From positions 1 to 64,000 of the forward strand of contig NW_027476845.1 in NCBI RefSeq assembly GCF_051020955.1: 64,000 nt of DNA, read 5' to 3'. Origin of the DNA: Megalopta genalis. Its lineage: Eukaryota; Arthropoda; Insecta; Hymenoptera; Halictidae. Made by a program: the position numbers and the translations under genes. Shown here one piece after another: positions 37,885 to 51,589 of this stretch; position 1 is the first letter of the stretch; every line of letters starts with the position of its first letter. The notes under the pieces were generated by a model. The model searched no databases, had not been told where the DNA came from, and saw only the letters and a program-made list of their open reading frames with translations.

Positions 37885-39520
37885 CAAACGTGTTTCCCCT
37901 GCATTTGAAACTGTATCACTAATATCGCAATTATATGAAGCTAAATCATTTGTGTCTCATGGATTTGAAGATAAACCTTCTACATAGCATTGATTTGAAG
38001 ATTAATCACGTGTTTTGTATGGATTTGAAGCTCACTGGTTTGTTTACCCCGCATTTGAAGCTATATCACTTATATCGCAACTATCTGATGTTAAATCATG
38101 CGTTTCGCATGGATTTGAAGCTAAACCTTCTACATCGCATTGATTTAGAGCTAACTCATGTGTTTCGCTTGGATATGAAGCTAACTCGTTGTTTCGTCTG
38201 CATTTGAAACTATATCACTTATATCGCATGTATCTGATGCTAAATCATTTGTTTCGCATAGATTTGAAGCTAAACCTTCTACATCGCAATGATTTGAAGC
38301 TAAATCATGTGATTCGCTTCGATATGAAGCTAACTCGTTTGATTCGTCTGCATTTGAAGCTGTATCACTCATATCGCAAGTATCTGAAGCTATATCATTT
38401 GTGTCGCATGGATTTGAAGCTAAACCTTATATATCGCATTTATTTGAAGCTGAATCATGTGTTTCGTTTGGATTTGAAGCTAACTCGTTTGTTTCCCCTG
38501 CATTTGAAGTTATATCACTTATATCGCAACTACCTGATGTTGAATCACTTGTTTCGCATGGATTTGAAGCTAAACCTTCTACATCGCATTGATTTAAAGC
38601 TAAATCATGTGTTTCGCTTGAATATGATGCTAACTCGTTGTTTCGTCTGCATTTGAAGCTATATCACTTATATCGCAAGTGTCTGAAGCTTATTCATTTG
38701 TGTCGCATGAATTTGAATCTAAACCTTCTACATAGAATTCATTTGAAGCATAATCATGTGTTTTTGCGTGGATTTAAAGCTAACTCGTTTGTTTCTTCTG
38801 CATTTGAAGCTATATCACTTATATCGCATGTATCTGAAGCTAAATCCTTTGTGTCGCAAGGATTTGAAGCTAAACCATCTACATCGCATTGATTTGAAGC
38901 TAAATCATGTGTTTCGCATGGATTTGAAGATAATTCGTTTGTTTCCCCTGCAATTGAAGCTGTATCACTTATATCGCAAGTATCTGAAGCTAAATCAATT
39001 GTGTCTCATGGATTTGAAGCTAAACCTTCCGCATAGCATTGATTTGAAGCTTAATCATGTGTTTTTGCGTGGATTTGAAGCTAACTCGTTTGTTTCTCCT
39101 GCATTTGAAGCTATATCATATAGATCGCATGTATCTGATGCTAAATCATTCGTTTCGCATGGATTTGAAGCCAATCCTATTTCGAATTGATTTGAAGCTC
39201 ATTCATTTGCTTCGCATGGATCTGAAGCTAAACCTTCTACATAGCAATGATTTGAAGTATAATCATGTGTTTTACATGGATTTGAAGCCTACTCGATTTT
39301 TTCTCCTGCATTTGAAGCTATATTACTTATATCGCACGTATCTGATGCTAAATCATTTGTATCGCATGGATTTGAAGCTAACTCGTTTGTTTCGAATGCA
39401 TTTGAAGCTATATCACATATATCGCATGCATCTGAAGCTAAATCCTTTGTGTCGCATGTATTCGAAGCTAAACCTTCTACATCGCATTGATATGCTGCTA
39501 AATCATGTGTTTCGCTTTGA

Positions 39521-39641
39521 TTTGAATCTATCTCGTTTGCTGCGCATGTAGTCGGATCTAAATAACGTAAACCACAATTATTTGCAGCTAGACCATTTTT
39601 TTCGCGATGAATTTGAATCTAAGCCGTATACTTCGAATTGA
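39521..39641 (+). repeat. Diverged four-monomer island, copy 4 (with 34-bp deletion downstream)
   Basis: The island itself reads as in copy 1, and the 34-bp deletion immediately downstream is the same as after copy 3. This shows that the deletion preceded the 4.3-kb duplication. Confidence 0.8.
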
Positions 39642-39814
39642 TTTGCAGCTAGTTCGTTTCTGCAGTATTTGAAGCTATGTCACTTATATCGCAAGTATCT
39701 GAAGCTAAATCATTCGTGTCTCATGGATTTGATGCTAAACCTTCTACATAGCATTGATTTGAAACCTATTCATGTGTTTTTGCGTGGATTTAAAGCTAAC
39801 TCGTTTGTTTCTTC

Positions 39815-42311
39815 TGCATTTGAAGGTATATCATTTAGATCGCATGTATCTGATGCTAAATCATTTGTATCGCCTGGATTTGAAGCTAATCCATCTACTT
39901 CGAATTGATTTGAAGCTAAATCATGTGTTTCGCATGGATATGAAGATAACTCGTTTGTTTCGTCTGCATTTGAAGCTATATCTCTTATATCGCAAGTATC
40001 TGAAGCTATATCATTTGTGTCGCATGGATTTGAAACTAAACCTTGTATATCGCATTGATTTGAAGCTAAATCATGTGTTTCGCTTGGATTTGGAGCTATC
40101 TCTTTTGTTTCGTCTGCATTTGAAGCTATATCACTTATATCGCATGTATCTGAAGCTAAATCATTTGTGTCGCAAGGATTTGAAGCTAAACCTTCTACAT
40201 CGCATTGATTTGAAGCTAAATCATGTGTTCCGCATGGATTTGAAACTAATTCGTTTGTTTCCCCTGCATTTGAAGCTGTATCACTTATATCGCAAGTTTC
40301 TGAAGCTAAATCATTTGTGTCTCATGGATTTGAAGCTAAACCTTCTACATTGCATTGATCTGAAGCTTAACCATGTGATTTTGCGTGGATTTGAAGCTAA
40401 CTCGTTTGTTTCTCCTGCATTTGAAGCTATATCATTTAGATCGCATGTATCTGATGCTAAATCATTTGTTTCGCATGGATTTGAAGCCAATCCTATTTCG
40501 AATTGATTTGATGCTCATTCATTTGCTTCGCATGGATCTGAAGCTAAACCTTCTACATAGCAATGATTTGAATTATAATCATGTGTTTTGCATGGATTTG
40601 AAGCTAACTCGTTTTTTTCTCCTGCATTTGAAGCTATATTACTTATATCGCATGTATCTGATGCTAAATCATTTGTATCGCATGGATTTGAAGCTAACTC
40701 GTTTGTTTCGAATGCATTTGAAGCTATATCACATATATCCCACGCGTTTGAAAGTAAATCATTTGTTTCGCATGGATTTGAAGTTAAACCTTCTACATCG
40801 CAATGATTTGGAGCTCAATCATGTTTTTCGCTTGGATTTGAAGCTAACTCGTTTGTTTCATCTGCATTTGAAGCTGTATCACTTGTATCGCATGTATCTG
40901 ATGCTAAATCATTTGTATCGCATACATTTGAAGCTAATCCTTCTACTTCGAATTGATTTGAAGCTAGATCATGTGCTTCGCATGGATTTGAAGCTAAGTC
41001 GTTTGTTTCGTCTGCATTTTAAGCTATATCACTTATATCGCAAGTATCTGAAGCTTATTCATTTGTGTCACATGGATTTGTAGCTAAACCTTCTACATGG
41101 CATTGATTTGAAGCATAATCATGCGTTTTGCATGGATTTGAAGCTAACTCGTTTGTTTCCCCTGCATTTGAAACTTTACCACTTATATGGCAAGTTTCTG
41201 GGCTAAATCATTTGTTTCGCTTGGATTTGAAGCTAACTCGTTTGTTTGGTCTGCATTTGAAGCTATATCACTTATATCGCAAGTATCAGAAGCTAAATCA
41301 CTCGTTCGTTTCTCATGGCTTTGAAGCTAAACCTTCTACATAGCATTGATTTGAAGCATAATCATGTGTTTTGCATGGATTTGAAGCTAACTCGTTTGTT
41401 TCTCCTGCATTTGAAGCTATATCACTTATATCGCATGTATCTGATGCTAAATCATTTGTATCGCATGGATTTGAAGCTAACTCGTTTGTTTCGAATGCAT
41501 TTGAAGCTATATCACATATGTCCCACGCGTTTGAAAGTAAATCATTTGTTTCGCATGGATTTGTAGTTAAACCTTCTACATCGCAATGATTTGGAGCTAA
41601 ATCATGTTTTTCGCTTGGATTTGAAGCTAACTCGTTTGTTTCGTCTGCATTTGAAGGTATATCTCTTATATCGCAAGTATCTGAAGCTATATCATTTGTG
41701 TCGCATGGATTTGAAACTAAACCTTTTATATCGCATTGATTTGAAGCTAAATCATTTGTTTCGCATGTATTTGAATCTAAACCTTGTACATCGCATTGAT
41801 TTAAAGCTAAATCATTTGTTTCGCATTGATTTGAAGCTAAACCTTCTACATCGCATTGATTTGAAGCTTAATCATGTGTTTTGTATGGATTTGAAGCTAA
41901 CTCGTTTGTTTCCCCTGCATTTGAAGGTGTAACACTTATATCGCAAGTATCTGAATCTAAATCATTTTTGTCGCAAGGATTTGAAGCTAAACCTTCTAGA
42001 TAGCATTGATTTGAAGCGAAATCATGTGTTTCGCATGGATTTGAAGCTAATTCGTTTGTTTCCCCTGCATTTGAAGCTGTATCTCTTATATCGCAAGTAT
42101 CTGAAGCTAAATCATTTGTTTCTCATGGATTTTTAGCTAAACCTTCTACATAGCATTGATTTGAAGCTTATTCATGTGTTTTTGCGTGGATTTGAAGCTA
42201 ACTCGTTTGTTTCTCCTGCATTCGAAGGTATATCATTTAGATCGCATGTATCTGATGATAAATCATTTGTGTCACATGGATTTGAAGCTAAACCTTCTAT
42301 ATCGCATTGAT
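39815..42311 (+). repeat. 2.5-kb segmental duplication, copy 1
   Basis: It matches 46,648-49,144 at a constant offset of 6,833. That offset is 227 monomers plus 23 bases, as expected if two 12-bp palindromic insertions (42,619 and 46,258) and one single-base loss lie between the copies. Confidence 0.82.
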
Positions 42312-42618
42312 TTGTAGCGAAATCATGTGTTTCGCATGGATTTGAAGCTAAACCTTCTATATCGCATTGATTTGAAGCAGAATCATCTGTTTTGCATGGA
42401 TGTGAAGCTAACTCGTTTGTTTCGTCTGCATTTGAAGCTATATCACTTATATCCGAAGTGTTTGAAGCTAAATCATTTGTTTCGCATGGATTTGAATCTA
42501 AACCTTGTACATCGCATTGATTTAAAGCTAAATCATTTGTTTCGCATGGATTTGAAGCTAAACCATCTATATCGCATTGATTTGAAGATTAATCTGGTGT
42601 TTTGTATGGATTTGAAGC

Positions 42619-42633
42619 TAACTCAACGAGTTA
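42619..42633. repeat. Palindromic insertion, copy 7
   Basis: Same palindrome, a short distance left of family T copy 2. Confidence 0.9.
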
Positions 42634-43154
42634 CAAACGTGTTTCCCCTGCATTTGAAACTGTATCACTAATATCGCAATTATATGAAGCTAAATCATTT
42701 GTGTCTCATGGATTTGAAGATAAACCTTCTACATAGCATTGATTTGAAGATTAATCACGTGTTTTGTATGGATTTGAAGCTAACTGGTTTGTTTACCCCG
42801 CATTTGAAGCTATATCACTTATATCGCAACTATCTGATGTTAAATCATGTGTTTCGCATGGATTTGAAGCTAAACCTTCTACATCGCATTGATTTAGAGC
42901 TAACTCATGTGTTTCGCTTGGATATGAAGCTAACTCGTTGTTTCGTCTGCATTTGAAACTATATCACTTATATCGCATGTATCTGATGCTAAATCATTTG
43001 TTTCGCATAGATTTGAAGGTAAACCTTCTACATCGCAATGATTTGAAGCTAAATCATGTGATTCGCTTCGATATGAAGCTAACTCGTTTGATTCGTCTGC
43101 ATTTGAAGTTATATCACTCATATCGCAAGTATCTGAAGCTATATCATTTGTGTC

Positions 43155-44775
43155 GCATGGATTTGAAGCTAAACCTTCTATATCGCATTTATTTGAAGCT
43201 GAATCATGTGTTTCGTATGGATTTGAAGCTAACTCGTTTGTTTCCCCTGCATTTGAAGTTATATCACTTATATCGCAACTATCTGATGTTGAATCATTTC
43301 TTTCGCATGGATTTGAAGCTAAACCTTCTACATCGCATTGATTTAGAGCTAAATCATGTGTTTCGCATGAATATGATGCTAACTCGTTGTTTCGTCTGCA
43401 TTTGAAGCTATATCTCTTATATCGAAAGTATCTGAAGCTATATCATTCGTGTCGCATGGATTTGAAGATAAACCTTCTATTTCGCATTGATTTGAAGCTA
43501 AATCATGTGTTTCGCGTGGATTTGAAGCTAAACCTTCTAAATCGCATTGATTTGAATCTAAATCATGTGTTTCGCTTGGATTTGAAACTATCTTGTTTGT
43601 TACGTCTGCATTTGAAGCTATATCACTTATATCGCAACTGTCTGATGTTAAATCATGTGTTTCGCATTGATTTGAAGCTAACTCGTTTGTTTCCCCTGCC
43701 TTTGCAGCTATATCACTTATATCGCAACTACCTGATGTTGAATCACTTGTTTCGCATGGATTTGAAGCTAAACCTTCTACATCGCATTGATTTAAAGCTA
43801 AATCATGTGTTTCGCTTGAATATGATGCTAACTCGTTGTTTCGTCTGCATTTGAAGCTATATCACTTATATCGCAAGTGTCTGAAGCTTATTCATTTGTG
43901 TCGCATGAATTTGAATCTAAACCTTCTACATAGAATTCATTTGAAGCATAATCATGTGTTTTGCATGGATTTGGAGCCAACTCGTTTGTTCCTCCTGTAT
44001 TTGACGCTATATCACTTATATCGCATGTATCTAATGCTAAATCATTTGTATCGCATTGATTTGAAGCTAGTCCTTCTGCTTCGAATTGATTTGAAGCTAA
44101 ATCATGTGTTTCGCATGGATTTGAAGCTAACTCGTTTGTTTCGTCTGCGTTTGAAACTGTATCACATATATCCCAAGCGTTTGAAAGTAAATCATTTGTT
44201 TCGCATGGATTTGAAGTTAAACCTTCTACATCGTAATGATTTGAAGCTAAATCATGTGATTCGCTTCGATATGAAGCTAACTCGTTTGATTCGTTTGCAT
44301 TTGAAGTTATATCTCTTATATCGCAAGTATCTAAAGCTATATCATTTGTGTCGCATGGATTTGAAGCTAAACATTCTACATCGCATTGATTTGAAGCTTA
44401 ATCATGTGTTTTGTATGGTTTTGAAGTTAACTCTTTTGTTTCCCCTGCATTTGAAGCTGTATCACTCATATCGCAAGTATCTGAAGCTATATCATTTGTG
44501 TCGCATGGATTTGAAGCTAAACCTTCTATATCGCATTTATTTGAAGCTGAATCATGTGTTTCGTATGGATTTGAAGCTAACTCGTTTGTTTCCCCTGCAT
44601 TTGAAGTTATATCACTTATATCGCAACTATCTGATGTTGAATCATTTCTTTCGCATGGATTTGAAGCTAAACCTTCTACATCGCATTGATTTAGAGCTAA
44701 ATCATGTGTTTCGCTTGAATATGATGCTAACTCGTTGTTTCGTCTGCATTTGAAGCTATATCACTTATATCGCAT
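43155..44775 (+). repeat. 1.6-kb segmental family T, copy 2
   Basis: It is the partner of 24,312-25,932. It is one of the cleanest copies and differs at scattered single bases, such as CATGAATATG near 43,367 and GCTAGTCC near 44,068. Confidence 0.8.
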
Positions 44776-46556
44776 GTATCTGATGCTAAATCATTTGTAT
44801 CGCATGGATTTGAAGCTAACTCGTTTGTTTCGAATGCATTTGAAGCTATATCACATATGTCCCACGCGTTTGAAAGTAAATCATTTGTTTCGCATGGATT
44901 TGTAGTTAAACCTTCTACATCGCAATGATTTGGAGCTAAATCATGTTTTTCGCTTGGATTTGAAGCTAACTCGTTTGTTTCGTCTGCATTTGAAGGTATA
45001 TCTCTTATATCGCAAGTATCTGAAGCTATATCATTTGTGTCGCATGGATTTGAAACTAAACCTTTTATATCGCATTGATTTGAAGCTTAATCATTTGTTT
45101 CGCATGTATTTGAATCTAAACCTTGTACATCGCATTGATTTAAAGCTAAATCATTTGTTTGGCATTGATTTGAAGCTAAACCTTCTACATCGCATTGATT
45201 TGAAGCTTAATCATGTGTTTTGTATGGATTTGAAGCTAACTCGTTTGTTTCCCCTGCATTTGAAGGTGTAACACTTATATCGCAAGTATCTGAATCTAAA
45301 TCATTTTTGTCGCAAGGATTTGAAGCTAAACCTTCTAGATAGCATTGATTTGATGCGAAATCATGTGTTTCGCATGGATTTGAAGCTAATTCGTTTGTTT
45401 CCCCTGCATTTGAAGCTGTATCTCTTATATCGCAAGTATCTGAAGCTAAATCATTTGTTTCTCATGGATTTTTAGCTAAACCTTCTACATAGCATTGATT
45501 TGAAGCTTATTCATGTGTTTTTGCGTGGATTTGAAGCTAACTCGTTTGTTTCTCCTGCATTCGAAGGTATATCATTTAGATCGCATGTATCTGATGATAA
45601 ATCATTTGTGTCACATGGATTTGAAGCTAAACCTTCTATATCGCATTGATTTGAAGCAGAATCATCTGTTTTGCATGGATGTGAATCTAACTCGTTTGTT
45701 TCACCTGCATTTGAAGCTATATCACTTATATCGCAACTAACTGATGTTAAATCATTTGTTTCGCATGGATTTGAAGCTAAACCTTCTACATCGCATTGAT
45801 TTGCAGCTAAATCATGTGTTCCGCATGGATTTGAATCTCACTCGTTTGTTTCGTCTGCATTCGAAGCTATATCACTTATATCGCAACTACCTGATGTCAT
45901 ATCATTTGTGTCGCATGGATTTGAAGCTAAACCATCTATATCGCATTGATTCGTAGCGAAATCATGTGTTTCGCGTGGATTTGAAGCTAAACCTTCTATA
46001 TCGCATTGATTTGAAGCAGAATCATCTGTTTTGCATGGATGTGAAGCTAACTCGTTTGTTTCGTCTGCATTTGAAGCTATATCACTTATATCCGAAGTGT
46101 TTGAAGCTAAATCATTTGTTTCGCATGGATTTGAATCTAAACCTTGTACATCGTATTGATTTAAAGCTAAATCATTTGTTTCGCATGGATTTGAAGCTAA
46201 ACCATCTATATCGCATTGATTTGAAGATTAATCTGGTGTTTTGTATGGATTTGAAGCTAACTCAACGAGTTACAAACGTGTTTCCCCTGCATTTGAAACT
46301 GTATCACTAATATCGCAATTATATGAAGCTAAATCATTTGTGTCTCATGGATTTGAAGATAAACCTTCTACATAGCATTGATTTGAAGATTAATCACGTG
46401 TTTTGTATGGATTTGATGCTAACTGGTTTGTTTACCCCGCATTTGAAGCTATATCACTTATATCGCAACTATCTGATGTTAAATCATGCGTTTCGCATGG
46501 ATTTGAAGCTAAACCTTCTACATCGCATTGATTTAGAGCTAACTCATGTGTTTCGC
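44746..46556 (+). repeat. 1.8-kb duplication at 3,494-bp spacing, copy 1
   Basis: It matches 48,240-50,050 at constant offset 3,494 (116 monomers plus 14 bases; 12 of these are the palindromic insertion). The right edge is sharp: at 46,557 this copy continues TTGATTTG while the partner continues TGGATATG. Confidence 0.82.
46258..46272. repeat. Palindromic insertion, copy 8
   Basis: Same palindrome, inside the 1.8-kb duplication copy 1. Confidence 0.9.
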
Positions 46557-47339
46557 ATTGATTTGAAGCTAAACCTTCTACATCGCATTGATTTGAAGCT
46601 TAATCATGTGTTTTGTATGGATTTGAAGCTAACTCGTTTGTTTCCCCTGCATTTGAAGGTATATCATTTAGATCGGATGTATCTGATGCTAAATCATTTG
46701 TATCGCTTGGATTTGAAGCTAATCCATCTACTTCGAATTGATTTGAAGCTAAATCATGTGTTTCGCATGGATATGAAGATAACTCGTTTGTTTCGTCTGC
46801 ATTTGAAGCTATATCTCTTATATCGCAAGTATCTGAAGCTATATCATTTGTGTCGCATGGATTTGAAACTAAACCTTGTATATCGCATTGATTTGAAGCT
46901 AAATCATGTGTTTCGCTTGGATTTGGAGCTATCTCTTTTGTTTCGTCTGCATTTGGAGCTATATCACTTATATCGCATGTATCTGAAGCTAAATCATTTG
47001 TGTCGCAAGGATTTGAAGCTAAACCTTCTACATCGCATTGATTTGAAGCTAAATCATGTGTTCCGCATGGATTTGAAACTAATTCGTTTGTTTCCCCTGC
47101 ATTTGAAGCTGTATCACTTATATCGCAAGTTTCTGAAGCTAAATCATTTGTGTCTCATGGATTTGAAGCTAAACCTTCTACATTGCATTGATTTGAAGCT
47201 TAACCATGTGATTTTGCGTGGATTTGAAGCTAACTCGTTTGTTTCTCCTGCATTTGAAGCTATATCATTTAGATCGCATGTATCTGATGCTAAATCATTT
47301 GTTTCGCATGGATTTGAAGCCAATCCTATTTCGAATTGA
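46323..47339 (+). other. Repeat-derived open frame (338 codons), probably not a gene
   Basis: It crosses the recombination junctions near 46,557 and 46,648, so its product would be a chimera of two segment families. The composition is the usual Leu/Lys/His/Arg pattern until a shift near 47,215 moves it into the FEAKPSTS frame. Confidence 0.85.
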
Positions 47340-49144
47340 TTTGATGCTCATTCATTTGCTTCGCATGGATCTGAAGCTAAACCTTCTACATAGCAATGAT
47401 TTGAATTATAATCATGTGTTTTGCATGGATTTGAAGCTAACTCGTTTTTTTCTCCTGCATTTGAAGCTATATTACTTATATCGCATGTATCTGATGCTAA
47501 ATCATTTGTATCGCATGGATTTGAAGCTAACTCGTCTGTTTCGAATGCATTTGATGCTATATCACATATATCCCACGCGTTTGAAAGTAAATCATTTGTT
47601 TCGCATGGATTTGAAGTTAAACCTTCTACATCGCAATGATTTGGAGCTCAATCATGTTTTTCGCTTGGATTTGAAGCTAACTCGTTTGTTTCATCTGCAT
47701 TTGAAGCTGTATCACTTGTATCGCATGTATCTGATGCTAAATCATTTGTATCGCATACATTTGAAGCTAATCCTTCTACTTCGAATTGATTTGAAGCTAG
47801 ATCATGTGCTTCGCATGGATTTGAACCTAAGTCGTTTGTTTCGTCTGCATTTTAAGCTATATCACTTATATCGCAAGTATCTGAAGCTTATTCATTTGTG
47901 TCACATGGATTTGTAGCTAAACCTTCTACATGGCATTGATTTGAAGCATAATCATGCGTTTTGCATGGATTTGAAGCTAACTCGTTTGTTTCCCCTGCAT
48001 TTGAAACTTTACCACTTATATGGCAAGTTTCTGGGCTAAATCATTTGTTTCGCTTGGATTTGAAGCTAACTCGTTTGTTTGGTCTGCATTTGAAGCTATA
48101 TCACTTATATCGCAAGTATCAGAAGCTAAATCACTCGTTCGTTTCTCATGGCTTTGAAGCTAAACCTTCTACATAGCATTGATTTGAAGCATAATCATGT
48201 GTTTTGCATGGATTTGAAGCTAACTCGTTTGTTTCTCCTGCATTTGAAGCTATATCACTTATATCGCATGTATCTGATGCTAAATCATTTGTATCGCATG
48301 GATTTGAAGCTAACTCGTTTGTTTCGAATGCATTTGAAGCTATATCACATATGTCCCACGCGTTTGAAAGTAAATCATTTGTTTCGCATGGATTTGTAGT
48401 TAAACCTTCTACATCGCAATGATTTGGAGCTAAATCATGTTTTTCGCTTGGATTTGAAGCTAACTCGTTTGTTTCGTCTGCATTTGAAGGTATATCTCTT
48501 ATATCGCAAGTATCTGAAGCTATATCATTTGTGTCGCATGGATTTGAAACTAAACCTTTTATATCGCATTGATTTGAAGCTTAATCATTTGTTTCGCATG
48601 TATTTGAATCTAAACCTTGTACATCGCATTGATTTAAAGCTAAATCATTTGTTTGGCATTGATTTGAAGCTAAACCTTCTACATCGCATTGATTTGAAGC
48701 TTAATCATGTGTTTTGTATGGATTTGAAGCTAACTCGTTTGTTTCCCCTGCATTTGAAGGTGTAACACTTATATCGCAAGTATCTGAATCTAAATCATTT
48801 TTGTCGCAAGGATTTGAAGCTAAACCTTCTAGATAGCATTGATTTGATGCGAAATCATGTGTTTCGCATGGATTTGAAGCTAATTCGTTTGTTTCCCCTG
48901 CATTTGAAGCTGTATCTCTTATATCGCAAGTATCTGAAGCTAAATCATTTGTTTCTCATGGATTTTTAGCTAAACCTTCTACATAGCATTGATTTGAAGC
49001 TTATTCATGTGTTTTTGCGTGGATTTGAAGCTAACTCGTTTGTTTCTCCTGCATTCGAAGGTATATCATTTAGATCGCATGTATCTGATGATAAATCATT
49101 TGTGTCACATGGATTTGAAGCTAAACCTTCTATATCGCATTGAT
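46648..49144 (+). repeat. 2.5-kb segmental duplication, copy 2
   Basis: It is the partner of 39,815-42,311. The left junction near 46,648 joins a C-type context ending TTTCCCCTGC to TTTGAAGGTATATC, a combination not seen in the parent copies. It therefore marks a recombination point. Confidence 0.82.
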
Positions 49145-50050
49145 TTGAAGCAGAATCATCTGTTTTGCATGGATGTGAATCTAACTCGTTTGTTTCACCT
49201 GCATTTGAAGCTATATCACTTATATCGCAACTAACTGATGTTAAATCATTTGTTTCGCATGGATTTGAAGCTAAACCTTCTACATCGCATTGATTTGCAG
49301 CTAAATCATGTGTTCCGCATGGATTTGAATCTCACTCGTTTGTTTCGTCTGCATTCGAAGCTATATCACTTATATCGCAACTACCTGATGTCATATCATT
49401 TGTGTCGCATGGATTTGAAGCTAAACCTTCTATATCGCATTGATTCGTAGCGAAATCATGTGTTTCGCGTGGATTTGAAGCTAAACCTTCTATATCGCAT
49501 TGATTTGAAGCAGAATCATCTGTTTTGCATGGATGTGAAGCTAACTCGTTTGTTTCGTCTGCATTTGAAGCTATATCACTTATATCCGAAGTGTTTGAAG
49601 CTAAATCATTTGTTTCGCATGGATTTGAATCTAAACCTTGTACATCGTATTGATTTAAAGCTAAATCATTTGTTTCGCATGGATTTGAAGCTAAACCATC
49701 TATATCGCATTGATTTGAAGATTAATCTGGTGTTTTGTATGGATTTGAAGCTAACTCAACGAGTTACAAACGTGTTTCCCCTGCATTTGAAACTGTATCA
49801 CTAATATCGCAATTATATGAAGCTAAATCATTTGTGTCTCATGGATTTGAAGATAAACCTTCTACATAGCATTGATTTGAAGATTAATCACGTGTTTTGT
49901 ATGGATTTGAAGCTAACTGGTTTGTTTACCCCGCATTTGAAGCTATATCACTTATATCGCAACTATCTGATGTTAAATCATGCGTTTCGCATGGATTTGA
50001 AGCTAAACCTTCTACATCGCATTGATTTAGAGCTAACTCATGTGTTTCGC
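48240..50050 (+). repeat. 1.8-kb duplication at 3,494-bp spacing, copy 2
   Basis: It is the partner of 44,746-46,556. It overlaps the right part of the 2.5-kb copy at 46,648-49,144, so two successive duplication events are superimposed here. Confidence 0.82.
49752..49766. repeat. Palindromic insertion, copy 9
   Basis: Same palindrome, inside the 1.8-kb duplication copy 2. I saw no further copy between here and 64,000. Confidence 0.9.
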
Positions 50051-50805
50051 TTGGATATGAAGCTAACTCGTTGTTTCGTCTGCATTTGAAACTATATCAC
50101 TTATATCGCATGTATCTGATGCTAAATCATTTGTTTCGCATAGATTTGAAGCTAAACCTTCTACATCGCAATGATTTGAAGCTAAATCATGTGATTCGCT
50201 TCGATATGAAGCTAACTCGTTTGATTCGTCTGCATTTGAAGTTATATCACTCATATCGCAAGTATCTGAAGCTATATCATTTGTGTCGCATGGATTTGAA
50301 GCTAAACCTTCTATATCGCATTTATTTGAAGCTGAATCATGTGTTTCGTATGTATTTGAAGCTAACTCGTTTGTTTCCCCTGCATTTGAAGTTATATCAC
50401 TTATATCGCAACTATCTGATGTTGAATCATTTCTTTCGCATGGATTTGAAGCTAAACCTTCTACATCGCATTGATTTAGAGCTAAATCATGTGTTTCGCT
50501 TGAATATGATGCTAACTCGTTGTTTCGTCTGCATTTGAAGCTATATCACTTATATCGCAAGTATCTGAAGCTTATTCATTTGTGTCGAATGGATTTGAAG
50601 CTAAACCTTCTACATAGAATTCATTTGAAGCATAATCATGTGTTTTGCATGGATTTGAAGCAAACTCGTTTGTTCCACCTGCATTTGAAGCTATATCACT
50701 TATATCGCTAGTGTCTGAAGCTAAACCTTCTACATCGCATTGATTTGCAGCTAAATCATGTGTTTCGCATGGATTTGAAGCTAACACGATTGTTTCCTCT
50801 GCATT

Positions 50806-51384
50806 TTAAACTATATCATATATATCCCAAGCGTTTGAAAGTAAATCATTTGTGTCGCATGGATTTGAAGCTAAACCTTCTACATAGCATTGATTTGAAG
50901 CATAATCATGTGTTTTGGATGGATTTGAAGCTAACTCATTTGTTTCTCCTGCATTTGAAGCTATATCACTTATATCGCATGTATCTGATGCTAAATCATT
51001 TGTATCGCATAGATTTGAAGCTAATCCTTCTACTTCGAATTGATTTGAAGCTAAATCATGTGCTTCGCATGGATTTGAACCTAACTCGTTTGTTTCGGCT
51101 GCATTTGAAGCTATATCTCTTATATCGCAAGTATCTGAAGCTATATCATTTGTGTCGCATGGATTTGAAGCTAAACCATCTATATCGCATTTATTGGAAG
51201 CTGAATCATGTGTTTCGTTTGGATTTGAAGCTAACTCGTTTGTTTCCCCTGCATTTGAAGTTATATCACTTATATCGCATGTATCTGATGCTAAATCATT
51301 TGTATCGCAATGATTTGAAGCTAATCCTTCTGCTTCGAATTGATTTGAAGCTAAATCATGTGTTTCGCGTGGATTTGAGCTCAC
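50806..51384 (-). other. Longest minus-strand repeat frame (192 codons), Asp/Glu/Cys decapeptides
   Basis: Read on the minus strand, the five monomer classes give NQCDVEGLAS (E), NPCETNDLAS (D), DTCDISDIAS (C), NADETNELAS (B) and NPCETHDLAS (A). The result is an acidic, soluble-looking chain with one Cys in four of five decapeptides and an invariant Ala-Ser. This is the most protein-like of the six frames and the longest clean run of it. Elsewhere it is broken every few hundred bases by TAA (from AGCTTATT or AGCTTAATC on the plus strand), by TGA (from CTCATGG) and by frameshifts. I recognise no family, and a functional gene is unlikely. Confidence 0.75.
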
Positions 51385-51589
51385 TCGTTTGCTTCGTCTG
51401 CATTTGAAGCTATATCACTTATATTCCACGTGTTTGAAGCTAAATCATTTGTTTCGCATGGATTTGAAGCTAACTCGTTTGTTTCGTCTGCATTTGAAGC
51501 TATATCTCTTATATCGCAAGTATCTGAAGCTATATCATTTGTGTCGCATGGATTTGAAGATAAACCTTCTATTTCGCATTGATTTGAAG

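Larger units (their letters stand above)
36570..40860 (+). repeat. 4.3-kb segmental duplication, copy 2
   Basis: It is the partner of 31,070-35,352. It shares the 34-bp deletion after its diverged island at 39,521-39,641, which groups these two copies apart from those at 17.6 kb and 28.9 kb. Its right part (from about 39,815) is also the source or sister of 46,648-49,144. Confidence 0.82.
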
